A stretch of DNA of 64,000 nucleotides from Plantactinospora mayteni (GTDB lineage: Bacteria > Actinomycetota > Actinomycetes > Mycobacteriales > Micromonosporaceae), in NCBI RefSeq assembly GCF_016862935.1, contig NZ_BONX01000007.1, forward strand, positions 186,001 to 250,000, read 5' to 3'. Within the stretch, counting starts at the first letter, position 1; every line of letters starts with the position of its first letter. Below the pieces are notes generated by a model. The model made no database searches. It saw nothing but the letters and a program-made list of their open reading frames with translations, and was not told the origin of the DNA. This document shows, piece by piece, positions 40,595-48,235 of this stretch. Made by a program: the position numbers and the translations under genes.

Positions 40595-41801
40595 CGGATG
40601 GATGGTCGTACGCGGCCTGGGGCTGCGGCTGCCCGGCGTGGCCGACGTGGCGGAACTGGCCCGACTGGTCGACGGGGCACCCCTGCCACCGGCACCGGTA
40701 CGCCGCTTCGAGGCCCCGGAGACCGACCTCGGCCCGCTCGACCGGCGTACGCACGCCCCGGTCCCGCCCCGCCTCCCGGCCGCCGTCGCCGGGCGGGGAC
40801 TGCGGGTCCTGCCCCCCGAGTCCCTGCTCGCGCTGGCCGCGGCAGCCGACGCCGATGCCGCCCCGGCCGGCGAACCGCCCGACCCGTGGCTCGCGACGTC
40901 ACTGGTCGACCCCGTCGAGGCCGGTCCGGCGGCGGTGCTCTGGGCGAGTTCGACCGCGGGGCTGGCCGAGTACGGCACCATCTGCGTCGAGGCGGCCACC
41001 CTGGACCCGGGGCTGAGCAACCCGAGCATCGGTCCCGCCTCGGCGTTCAACGGACCGGCCGCGACCGTCTCCATCCGGCTCGGACTCGACGGCCCGAACG
41101 AGACGACGACCGGCGGTACGACGGCCGGACTGAGCGCACTGGTCGAGGCCGCCCGGCTGCTCGGCGACGGTGCGGCGGCCCGGGCCCTGGTCGGCGGCTC
41201 GGCGACGGTGAGCCGGTGGAGCCTGGCCGGACTCGCCGACGAGTACGTCGCGGCCGAGGGGGCGGCCTGCCTCGCGGTGTCGCCGTACCGGGACGGTGAA
41301 CCGGGTATCCGACTCGGCCGGTTCCGCCGGACCAGCCTCGACCCGTCCGACCTGGCGGCCCAGTGCCGCGCCCTGGTCCGCGCCGCCCGCCCCGCGGGAT
41401 CGGGCAGGGTGGCCGGACCGCCCGCCGGTGCACCGTCCGACCGCCGCGCGCCCGAGCGTGCCGCGCCGGTCGGCGGTACACCGGCCGGGCCGGTCGGCAC
41501 GATCGTTTCCACCGTCGACACCGAGCTGGCCGAGGCGCTCGCCGACGACGGCACCCGGCCGGTCTGGCACCTGGAGTCGTCGCTCGGCGACTTCGGGGCG
41601 GCCGGCGGCCTGCTGGCGGCGGCCTGTGCCGTCGCGTACTGCGCCAGCGCCCCGGCGCCGACGAGCCTGCTCGCGCTGGCGATCGAACCGTCCGGCAACG
41701 CAGCCATCCTGGAGGTTTCATCATGGGGAGCGCCAACCTCGTCGAGCGGCTGGTGGGGCGAGCGCTCGCGTCCGGTCGGGGCGAGCGGGTCGCGTACCTG
41801 A
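40581..41801 (+). CDS. Ketosynthase-like protein lacking catalytic residues (chain-length-factor-like)
   Basis: This 406-residue protein has the thiolase-like fold and aligns with the neighbouring ketosynthase, but every catalytic position is lost. The Cys site is Thr180 (GPNETTTGGTTAGLSAL), the first His region reads GTIVSTVDTELAEAL, and the second reads SSLGDFGAAGG. It therefore cannot condense. In type II polyketide synthases such a partner (chain length factor) forms a heterodimer with the active ketosynthase and sets product length, usually with Gln rather than Thr at the Cys site. AAAGGA precedes ATG 40581. Its last 79 bases overlap the next gene; the KS-like domain ends near AAILEVS, and the final 30 residues are probably a non-functional tail. 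Confidence 0.8.
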   Translation: MPPVDGWMVVRGLGLRLPGVADVAELARLVDGAPLPPAPVRRFEAPETDLGPLDRRTHAPVPPRLPAAVAGRGLRVLPPESLLALAAAADADAAPAGEPPDPWLATSLVDPVEAGPAAVLWASSTAGLAEYGTICVEAATLDPGLSNPSIGPASAFNGPAATVSIRLGLDGPNETTTGGTTAGLSALVEAARLLGDGAAARALVGGSATVSRWSLAGLADEYVAAEGAACLAVSPYRDGEPGIRLGRFRRTSLDPSDLAAQCRALVRAARPAGSGRVAGPPAGAPSDRRAPERAAPVGGTPAGPVGTIVSTVDTELAEALADDGTRPVWHLESSLGDFGAAGGLLAAACAVAYCASAPAPTSLLALAIEPSGNAAILEVSSWGAPTSSSGWWGERSRPVGASGSRT

Positions 41802-43918
41802 CCGGCGCGGGCGAGCGGCTCGGCTACGCGGAGCTGTACCGCGCGGTGCGGGGCTACGCGGCGCGGCTGGCCGAGGCCGGGATCGGCCCCGGCACCCGGG
41901 GACTGGTGGTGGCCGACGACGACCTGCCGACCGTGGTGGCGATCCTGGCGCTGTGGTGGCGGGGTGCGGTGGCGGTGCCGGTGAGCCCGATGCTGACCGG
42001 GGCGGAACTCGGCTTCATCGCCGAGGACTGCGCGGCCGGATTCCTGCACGCCGACGAGGCGGGCGCGGCGCGGGCGGACCAGGCCGGCCTGCGGCTGCCC
42101 CGGGGCGGGCCGGAGTGGCTGGCCCCGGGCGCACCGCCGTCACCGCCGCCGGTCAGCCAGCCGGCGTCCGAGGTGCTGTTGATCCAGTACACCTCGGGCA
42201 GCACCGGCAAGCCGAAGGGGGTGTTGCACACCGGGGCCGGCGTGACCGGGGTACTGGACGGCTTCGGCCGGCTCCTCGACCTGCGCACCGACGACCTGGT
42301 GCTCTCCACCGCCAAGCTCTCCTTCGGGTACGGCTTCGGCAACTCGCTGCTCTTCCCGCTCGCCGCCGGTGCCGGGGTACTGCTCAACCAGGGCCCACCG
42401 GACGTCTACCGGCTGGCCGCGACGATCGCCCGGTACCGCCCGACCGTGCTCTGCGCGGTGCCCCGGGTCTACGCCGCGCTGCTCGACCGGGCCGGGCAGG
42501 GTGACCCGACCGACCCGACCGGCGCCCCCGACCTCGGCTCGGTACGCCTCGCCGTCTCGGCGGGGGAGCACCTGCCGGCGTCGCTCTGTGCCGACTTCAC
42601 CGGCACCTTCGGGGTGCCGCTGGTCAACGGGCTGGGCGCGACCGAGGTACTGCACATCGTGGTGGCCACCCGGGGCAGCCAGCCCGGCTCGACCGGCACG
42701 CCGGTACCCGGCACGACGGTGACCGTCCGGGACGACGCCGGCCACCTCGTGCCGGCCGGGACGGAGGGCCGGCTGCACGTGGCGGGACCGGCGGTGGCCG
42801 CCGGATATCTGGACCGTCCCGAGTCGGCGGCGCGGACCTTCGCCGACGGCGGGGCATACACCGGGGACATCGTCCGGCAGGAGCCGGACGGGGAACTGCG
42901 CTACCTGTGCCGGCACGACGACCTGATCAACATCGGCGGTTACAAGGTCTCGCCGCTCGACGTCGAGGCGGCGGTCCGGGACCTCGGCGGGCTCGCCCAG
43001 TGCGCGGTGGTCGGCGCGCGGGACCAGGCCGGGCTGGAGCAGGCGGTCGCCTACCTGGTGCCGGCTCCCGGCGTCGACCCGGGCGCGCTGCGCCGGGCGG
43101 CCCGGGCGGCGTTCCGGGCCGGGCTGCCGCCGCACAAGCGCCCCGCCGTCGTCGAGGTGGTCGAGGCGTTGCCGACCACCTCGACCGGCAAGCTCGCCCG
43201 GTTCCAGCTTCGTGGCCGGGCCGGCGAGCCGGCGACGGTCCGGATGCGGATCCTGCGCGACGGCCCCGGCCGGACCCTGGTCTGCATCCCGTACGCGGGC
43301 GGCTCCTCCGGGGCGTTCACCCGGCTGGCCCGGCACCTGCCCAATTCGTGGCGGGTGGTGGCCGGCGAGGCGACCTACCGGGACGGCGCCACCATCGCCG
43401 ACGCGGCCCGCGCCTGGTGGCAGGCGGGCACGCCGTACCTGTCGGACGGCGCGGTCCTGTTCGGGCACAGCCTCGGTGCGGTGCTGGCCGCCGCGGTGGC
43501 CGACGCCGCCGGGGACGGGCTGGGCGGGGCCCAGGTGGTGCTCTCCGCCCCGCCGATGCTGCCCGGTGCCGAGCGGCCGGCGCTGGTCTCCGACGACGAC
43601 GAGACCCTGCTGGCCGGGCTGCGCAGCACCGGGCTGCTGCCGACCAACGCGCTCACCTCGGAGGAGATCACCCGACTGCTGCTGCCCCGGTTCCGCCGGG
43701 ACATCGCGCTCGCCCCGGACGGCTTCCAGGGGGTACGTTCCCGGGCCGTGCACCTGCTGCTCGGCACCGACGACGGGCTCTGTACCCGGGACGCGGTCAC
43801 CGCCCGGATCCCGGTCGACCGGATCGCCAGCCTGCACATGGTCCCCGGTGACCACTACTTCGTCGCCACCAACCCGGCCCGGACCGCCGAGGTGCTCGCC
43901 GGAATGTTCCAGGGCTGA
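41723..43918 (+). CDS. Fused acyl-activating ligase and thioesterase
   Basis: This 731-residue two-domain protein starts at ATG 41723, with GGAGG seven bases upstream, inside the preceding gene. Residues 1-498 form an ANL adenylate-forming enzyme: P-loop YTSGSTGKPKG (156-166), GLGATEV, YTGDIVRQEPDGELRYLCRHDDLINIGGYKVSP, and catalytic Lys488 in TTSTGK. The closest pattern is benzoate-CoA ligase-like. Residues about 510-731 form an alpha/beta hydrolase thioesterase of the type II (RifR-like) group: CIPYAGGSSGAF, nucleophile Ser581 in FGHSLGA, and a His in VPGDHYFV. One chain could therefore load a carboxylic acid starter and release or edit the product. There is no carrier domain between them, so the separate ACP must serve both. 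Confidence 0.88.
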   Translation: MGSANLVERLVGRALASGRGERVAYLTGAGERLGYAELYRAVRGYAARLAEAGIGPGTRGLVVADDDLPTVVAILALWWRGAVAVPVSPMLTGAELGFIAEDCAAGFLHADEAGAARADQAGLRLPRGGPEWLAPGAPPSPPPVSQPASEVLLIQYTSGSTGKPKGVLHTGAGVTGVLDGFGRLLDLRTDDLVLSTAKLSFGYGFGNSLLFPLAAGAGVLLNQGPPDVYRLAATIARYRPTVLCAVPRVYAALLDRAGQGDPTDPTGAPDLGSVRLAVSAGEHLPASLCADFTGTFGVPLVNGLGATEVLHIVVATRGSQPGSTGTPVPGTTVTVRDDAGHLVPAGTEGRLHVAGPAVAAGYLDRPESAARTFADGGAYTGDIVRQEPDGELRYLCRHDDLINIGGYKVSPLDVEAAVRDLGGLAQCAVVGARDQAGLEQAVAYLVPAPGVDPGALRRAARAAFRAGLPPHKRPAVVEVVEALPTTSTGKLARFQLRGRAGEPATVRMRILRDGPGRTLVCIPYAGGSSGAFTRLARHLPNSWRVVAGEATYRDGATIADAARAWWQAGTPYLSDGAVLFGHSLGAVLAAAVADAAGDGLGGAQVVLSAPPMLPGAERPALVSDDDETLLAGLRSTGLLPTNALTSEEITRLLLPRFRRDIALAPDGFQGVRSRAVHLLLGTDDGLCTRDAVTARIPVDRIASLHMVPGDHYFVATNPARTAEVLAGMFQG

Positions 43919-43941
43919 CCGTGTCCCCGGCGGGCGTTCAG

Positions 43942-44033
43942 TGAACCTTTTTCAACCTCCCCTTCCGGTCCGACGAACCGCAAGGTCAGCGGCGGTGCGT
44001 GAGCGCCGCGCGGTCCAGGTTGAAAAAGGTTCA
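43942..44033. repeat. 92-bp palindromic element, copy 2
   Basis: It has the same 17-base perfect inverted ends as copy 1 and the same total length. It begins 23 bases after the stop of the ligase-thioesterase gene and ends on the stop codon of the minus-strand DUF4331 gene. In both copies the element is preceded by CAG and followed by G. Confidence 0.9.
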
Positions 44034-45062
44034 GCGGGCGGCGACGACGTACGGGAACTGGTCGGTGCGGGCGCCCGCGTTCTGCTGCGCGGTCAGTCCG
44101 GCGGTGGTGGCCCGGTTCAGGATCAGCGAGAACATCGTCTCCGGCGCGTTGCAGGCCAGGGTACGGCCGTTGAAACCGTTGAAGCCGTAGTTCGCCGGAG
44201 TACCGGTCCGGTACGGCAGCAGGTCCGGCAGCAGGCGGCGGGCGACCTGCTCGCCGTACCCGGGTGGGTCGAGGGAGGTGCCGTTCGCGGCCACCACCCC
44301 GGCGACGAGTTGGGCGATCCGCTCTCCGTCGGCGCGGGCGTCGGTCTCCGGGTGGCCCAGGTTGGCGCTGCTGGCCCACTCGGTGTCGACCGGCTGCCGC
44401 AGGATCGGCCAGACCATCGGGTGGCCGAAGCGGTTGACCTGGCGCCAGCCGCCCGCGTCGGTGGCGAGCTTGCTGGTGATCCAGGTGCAGATGTCGCGGC
44501 CGGTGCCGATCCGTGGATCGTCGTCGGCGATCTCCAGCACGATCGAGTGGATCGTGGTGTCGGCGAAGCTGTTCTTGGCGGCGTCCGACCGCCAGCCGGT
44601 CAGGTCCAGCCGGGCGCCGTCCTTGACCGCCGAGTCGATCGCGGCGAGCAGCGTCAGGTCGATGTAGAACGGGTCCACCGCCCGGCCCGCCCAGAGCCGC
44701 AGCCCGTTCGGGCCGGAGATCATGCTGTGGGTACGCCCCTCGGCGACCAGGTCCCCGCTCGCAGTGTCGTCCGGCGCCTCCGCACCGGTGAGCACGTGCA
44801 GCCGTACCGTCTGTTCGCCACTCTGGTCGGGCTCGTCGAAGCTGAACCGGTAGGTCAGGTTCTCCACCGTGGCACCGTCGAGGTGCACCTTGAACTCGTA
44901 CCGGGCTTCGGGGTGGAAGCCCTGCTTGGCGTCCTTGCCGGCCGCCGAGCTGTTCAGGTTCATCATCAGGACGGTCCCGCTCTCGCCCGGGAAGACGTAC
45001 TGGTCGGTCAGGTCGAGCCGGGTGTCCTGGAGGGCGAGCGGGGAGTCGAGGTGATGCGACAC
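44031..45062 (-). CDS. DUF4331-family protein
   Basis: This 343-residue protein has the DUF4331 layout: the opening MSHHLDSPLALQDTRLDLTDQYVF, NLNSSA, ARYEFKVHLDG, LRLWAGRAVDPFYIDLTLL, HSIVLEIADDD and GHPMVWPILRQ. GTG 45062 follows AGGAG. It has no signal peptide, although many relatives are secreted. Members have been loosely linked to metal or halogen chemistry and to oxidative stress, but no function is established. It stands alone; its stop codon is the end of palindromic copy 2. Confidence 0.88.
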   Translation of the reverse strand: MSHHLDSPLALQDTRLDLTDQYVFPGESGTVLMMNLNSSAAGKDAKQGFHPEARYEFKVHLDGATVENLTYRFSFDEPDQSGEQTVRLHVLTGAEAPDDTASGDLVAEGRTHSMISGPNGLRLWAGRAVDPFYIDLTLLAAIDSAVKDGARLDLTGWRSDAAKNSFADTTIHSIVLEIADDDPRIGTGRDICTWITSKLATDAGGWRQVNRFGHPMVWPILRQPVDTEWASSANLGHPETDARADGERIAQLVAGVVAANGTSLDPPGYGEQVARRLLPDLLPYRTGTPANYGFNGFNGRTLACNAPETMFSLILNRATTAGLTAQQNAGARTDQFPYVVAAR

Positions 45063-45150
45063 GGGTACTCCTGGCGGGCGAGGCAGCTAGGACTTCTGTC
45101 TACTAGGTGATTCGCCCCGCTTTCTGGGTTATCGCGAAATTGACCGGCGG

Positions 45151-45195
45151 CTGTCGCGACCCGGGTCCGAGGCGCCGGTACCCGGGCCGCGACAG
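45151..45195. terminator. Hairpin terminator of the ABC importer operon
   Basis: CTGTCGCGACCCGGGT and ACCCGGGCCGCGACAG pair over 16 bases (one mismatch) around a 13-base loop, ending four bases past the stop of the second permease gene. Confidence 0.75.
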
Positions 45196-45198
45196 GGA

Positions 45199-46059
45199 TC
45201 AGTCGACGTCCTCGCGGACCCGGGCGACCAACTGGGTCGGATTGACGAACCGCAGTGCGATCACCAGCAGCACCAGCATCATCGTGGTGTAGATGACCGC
45301 CATCGCGTCGATGGACTGCTGGGCCCGGATGCCGGCCGCCGACATCGAGTAGTACAGCGCCACCACCAGGGTCTGGGAGTCCGGCCCGGCGGTGAGGAAG
45401 GTCAACTCGAACATCCCGACCGTCCGGACCAGTACCAGGATCGAGGCGGCCAGGATGCCCGGGGTGAGCAGCGGAGCGAGGATCCGGACGAAGATCTGCC
45501 GGGTGCCGGCCCCGCACATCCGGGCCGCCCGCTCCACCGCCGGGTCGATCTGCTCGATGAACGGCGTCATGGTGAGGATGACGAACGGCACCGACGGCAC
45601 CAGGTTGGCGAGTACCACTCCGGAGAGGTGCCCGGCGAAGCCGTACTTGTAGAGCACCGTGGCCAGCGGGATGCCGTAGGTGATCGGCGGCATCAGGATC
45701 GGCAGCAGGAACAGCAGGTAGAGCAGCCGCCGGCCGGGGAAGGAGCGACGGGCCAGCACGTACGCGGCGGGCACCCCGACCAGTACCGAGATGCCGACCA
45801 CCAGCAGCGACACCTCCAGGGTCACCAGCAGCACCTGGAAGAGCCCGAACTCCTGCCAGGACTGGCCGTACCAGCGGGTGGTCCAGCCCTGCGGCAGCCA
45901 GGTGTCGTACCAGCGGTCGCCGAAGGAGCTGACCAGCACCGAGCCGATCACGCCGGCCAGGTTGACGAAGAAGAACGCCACCACGCCCCAGATCAGCCAG
46001 GCCGCCGGCCGGGCGACCAGGCGACGGCGGCGGGGCGCCGGGGCGGTCACCGCGCCCAT
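45199..46059 (-). CDS. ABC transporter permease (PotC type)
   Basis: This 286-residue inner-membrane permease has about six helices and the binding-protein-dependent EAA-like loop (ERAARMCGAGTRQIFVRILAPLLTPGILAA), which docks on the ATPase. It is the second permease of a four-gene importer transcribed right to left: binding protein, ATPase, permease 1, permease 2. ATG 46059 shares one base with the previous TGA. The family covers polyamine, iron and phosphonate importers, so the substrate remains open. Confidence 0.9.
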   Translation of the reverse strand: MGAVTAPAPRRRRLVARPAAWLIWGVVAFFFVNLAGVIGSVLVSSFGDRWYDTWLPQGWTTRWYGQSWQEFGLFQVLLVTLEVSLLVVGISVLVGVPAAYVLARRSFPGRRLLYLLFLLPILMPPITYGIPLATVLYKYGFAGHLSGVVLANLVPSVPFVILTMTPFIEQIDPAVERAARMCGAGTRQIFVRILAPLLTPGILAASILVLVRTVGMFELTFLTAGPDSQTLVVALYYSMSAAGIRAQQSIDAMAVIYTTMMLVLLVIALRFVNPTQLVARVREDVD

Positions 46060-47015
46060 CAGCCCTTCCCTCCCGCCGTCGATCCGGTGTAGAGCAGCGC
46101 CCGCCAGCCGAGCACGGCCGCGATCACCAGCAGTTCGACCAGCCCCATCAGCACCGCGATGGTGGCGGCCATCGGATAGTCGTACCGGACGTAGGCCGCC
46201 TCGTAGGCGGCGATCGAGATCACCCTCGTGGTACCGGCCGGGTCACCGACCAGGATCGCCGACGGGAAGACGCTGAACGCCAGTACGAAGGTGAGGCAGA
46301 ACGTGGTGGCCAGGCCGGGTGCCAGCAGCGGCAGGGTGATCCGGCGGAACCGTTGCCACCAGCCGGCGCCGAGGGTGGCGGCGGCCCGCTCCAGCGACGG
46401 GTCGATCCCCGACAGGTACGACAGCACCAGCAGGAAGGCGAACGGGAAGCCGGTGATGACGATGGAGAAGAACACTCCCCAGTAGTTGTTGGTCAGCCGG
46501 ACCGGTTCGTCGGCCAACCCGACGCCGAGCAGGATCCGGTTGAACCATCCGGTGGGGCCGAGGAAGTTGAGCAGCCCCTGCGCGGTGAGCACCGTGCCGA
46601 GGGTGATCGGCACCACGAGCACGGTCGTGAGCAGCCGTTTCCCCCGGAACCGCCCGCGCATCCGATAGGCGATCGGCACCGACGCGGCGACGTTGAGCAG
46701 CGCCGCCGGCAGCGACAGCTTCAACGTCGTCCAGATGGTGTCCCGCTGGTACGGATCGGAGAAGAACTCCTGGTACGCGCCGAACGGCCCACCCTCCGCC
46801 GGTTGGAACGACAACCCGACGCCGTACCCGAAGGGATAGACGAAGAGCACCAGGACGAAGAGCGCGGCCGGGGCGAGCAGCAGGAGTTGCCGGTCGATGC
46901 CCCGCTCGGCCAACCGGTGCCGCAACGCCACCCGGGCCGGACCCGGCGACCGCCGCTCGGCCGGTCGCTCACCGGTCGGTCCACCGGCCCGGGGCGGGCT
47001 CTCGGTGGCCCTCAC
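46059..47015 (-). CDS. ABC transporter permease (PotB type)
   Basis: This 318-residue permease has a Pro/Arg-rich cytoplasmic N-terminus of about 45 residues, six helices, and the ATPase-contact loop ERAAATLGAGWWQRFRRITLPLLAPGLATTF. GTG 47015 overlaps the ATPase stop by four bases. It forms the transmembrane pore together with the following permease. Confidence 0.9.
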   Translation of the reverse strand: MRATESPPRAGGPTGERPAERRSPGPARVALRHRLAERGIDRQLLLLAPAALFVLVLFVYPFGYGVGLSFQPAEGGPFGAYQEFFSDPYQRDTIWTTLKLSLPAALLNVAASVPIAYRMRGRFRGKRLLTTVLVVPITLGTVLTAQGLLNFLGPTGWFNRILLGVGLADEPVRLTNNYWGVFFSIVITGFPFAFLLVLSYLSGIDPSLERAAATLGAGWWQRFRRITLPLLAPGLATTFCLTFVLAFSVFPSAILVGDPAGTTRVISIAAYEAAYVRYDYPMAATIAVLMGLVELLVIAAVLGWRALLYTGSTAGGKG

Positions 47016-48235
47016 CGGGAGCCTCCGCCGGCCGGTTCGTCCACGGCCGTCTCGGCGGAGCTGTCCGGTGCCGCCTCGACCGGCGCGTCCGTCGACGACC
47101 CGGCCACCACGTCCGGCGCCGGTCCGTCGCCGGACTGCCCGGACTGCTCGGACTGCCCGGACTGCTCGGACTGCTCGGCCGGCTCGGTCAGCGGGAAGAC
47201 CAGCAGTCGGGCCGGATCGACCCCGATCCCGATCCGGTCACCCAGTGCCGGACGCTGGTCGGTACGCAGGTTGAACTGCACCCCCTCGGCGGTACGCGCC
47301 TCGACCGCCACCTCCCGCCCCTGGTATTCCACCACCTCCACAGTGGCCGGTACGCTCTCGTCCGGCCCGGTGATCCGCAGGTCCTCGGGGCGTACCCCGG
47401 CGATCACCTCGGCACCGGCGGAGACCGGCCCGACCGGGGTGCCGACCAGCCGCATGCCCTGGCCGGTCACCACCACCTCCGGGCCGCCACCGGACTCGGC
47501 CCGCAGCCGCAGCAGGTTGCGGTAGCCCATGAAGTCGGCGACGTGCCAGTTCGCCGGTCGGGTGTGCAGCTCCTCCGGGGTGCCGATCTGCTGCACCCGT
47601 CCCTCGCGCAACACCACCAGCCGGTCGGCCAGGGAGAGCGCCTCCTCCTGGTCGTGCGTGACGTAGACCGTGGTCAGCCCGAGCGACTGGTGCAACCGCC
47701 GGATCTCGGTACGCATCTCCAGCCGCAGCTTCGCGTCCAGGTTGGACAGTGGCTCGTCCATCAACACCAGCGCCGGTTCCAGCACCACCGCCCGGGCGAT
47801 GGCGACCCGCTGCTGCTGTCCGCCGGAGAGCTGTCCGGGCAGCTTGCCGGCGTGCTCCTCCAGCCGGACCAGCCGGATCGCCTCCTCGGTACGCCGCCGG
47901 ACCTCGGCCCGGGGCAGCCGGCGCATCTGGAGGCCGAACGCGACGTTGCGGCGTACCGACATGTGCGGGAAGAGGGCGTAGTTCTGGAACACCATGCCGA
48001 AGCCGCGCTTCTCGGCCGGTACGGTGTCGAGCCGGGTCTCGTCGGACCAGATGCTGCCCCGGGTCAGCGGGAGCAGGCCGGCGAGGCAGTTCAGCGCGGT
48101 GGACTTGCCGCAGCCGGACGGCCCGAGCAGGGCGATGAACTCCCCGCGCCGGACCGTCAGGCTCAGCTCGGTCAGCGCGTCATGACCGGCGAAGCTCCGC
48201 GTCACGCCCTCCAACCGCAACTCGGCGAAGCTCAC
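47012..48235 (-). CDS. ABC transporter ATP-binding protein (PotA/CUT-type with TOBE)
   Basis: This 407-residue ATPase has Walker A GPSGCGKST, signature LSGGQQQR, Walker B LVLMDEPLSNLDAKLR and the switch VYVTHDQEEAL. A TOBE domain follows at about residues 270-345. After it, an unusual tail of about 55 residues has SEQSGQSEQSGQSG repeats and acidic residues. The GC-rich 9-bp repeats that encode it lie near 47131-47180. GTG 48235 overlaps the binding-protein TGA (GTGA). It powers the adjacent permease pair. Confidence 0.92.
   Translation of the reverse strand: MSFAELRLEGVTRSFAGHDALTELSLTVRRGEFIALLGPSGCGKSTALNCLAGLLPLTRGSIWSDETRLDTVPAEKRGFGMVFQNYALFPHMSVRRNVAFGLQMRRLPRAEVRRRTEEAIRLVRLEEHAGKLPGQLSGGQQQRVAIARAVVLEPALVLMDEPLSNLDAKLRLEMRTEIRRLHQSLGLTTVYVTHDQEEALSLADRLVVLREGRVQQIGTPEELHTRPANWHVADFMGYRNLLRLRAESGGGPEVVVTGQGMRLVGTPVGPVSAGAEVIAGVRPEDLRITGPDESVPATVEVVEYQGREVAVEARTAEGVQFNLRTDQRPALGDRIGIGVDPARLLVFPLTEPAEQSEQSGQSEQSGQSGDGPAPDVVAGSSTDAPVEAAPDSSAETAVDEPAGGGSR

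Noticed and set aside
39115-43918. Standard aromatic type II polyketide cluster
   Set aside because: There is no ketoreductase, aromatase or cyclase, and the KS partner lacks the usual Gln of chain length factors.
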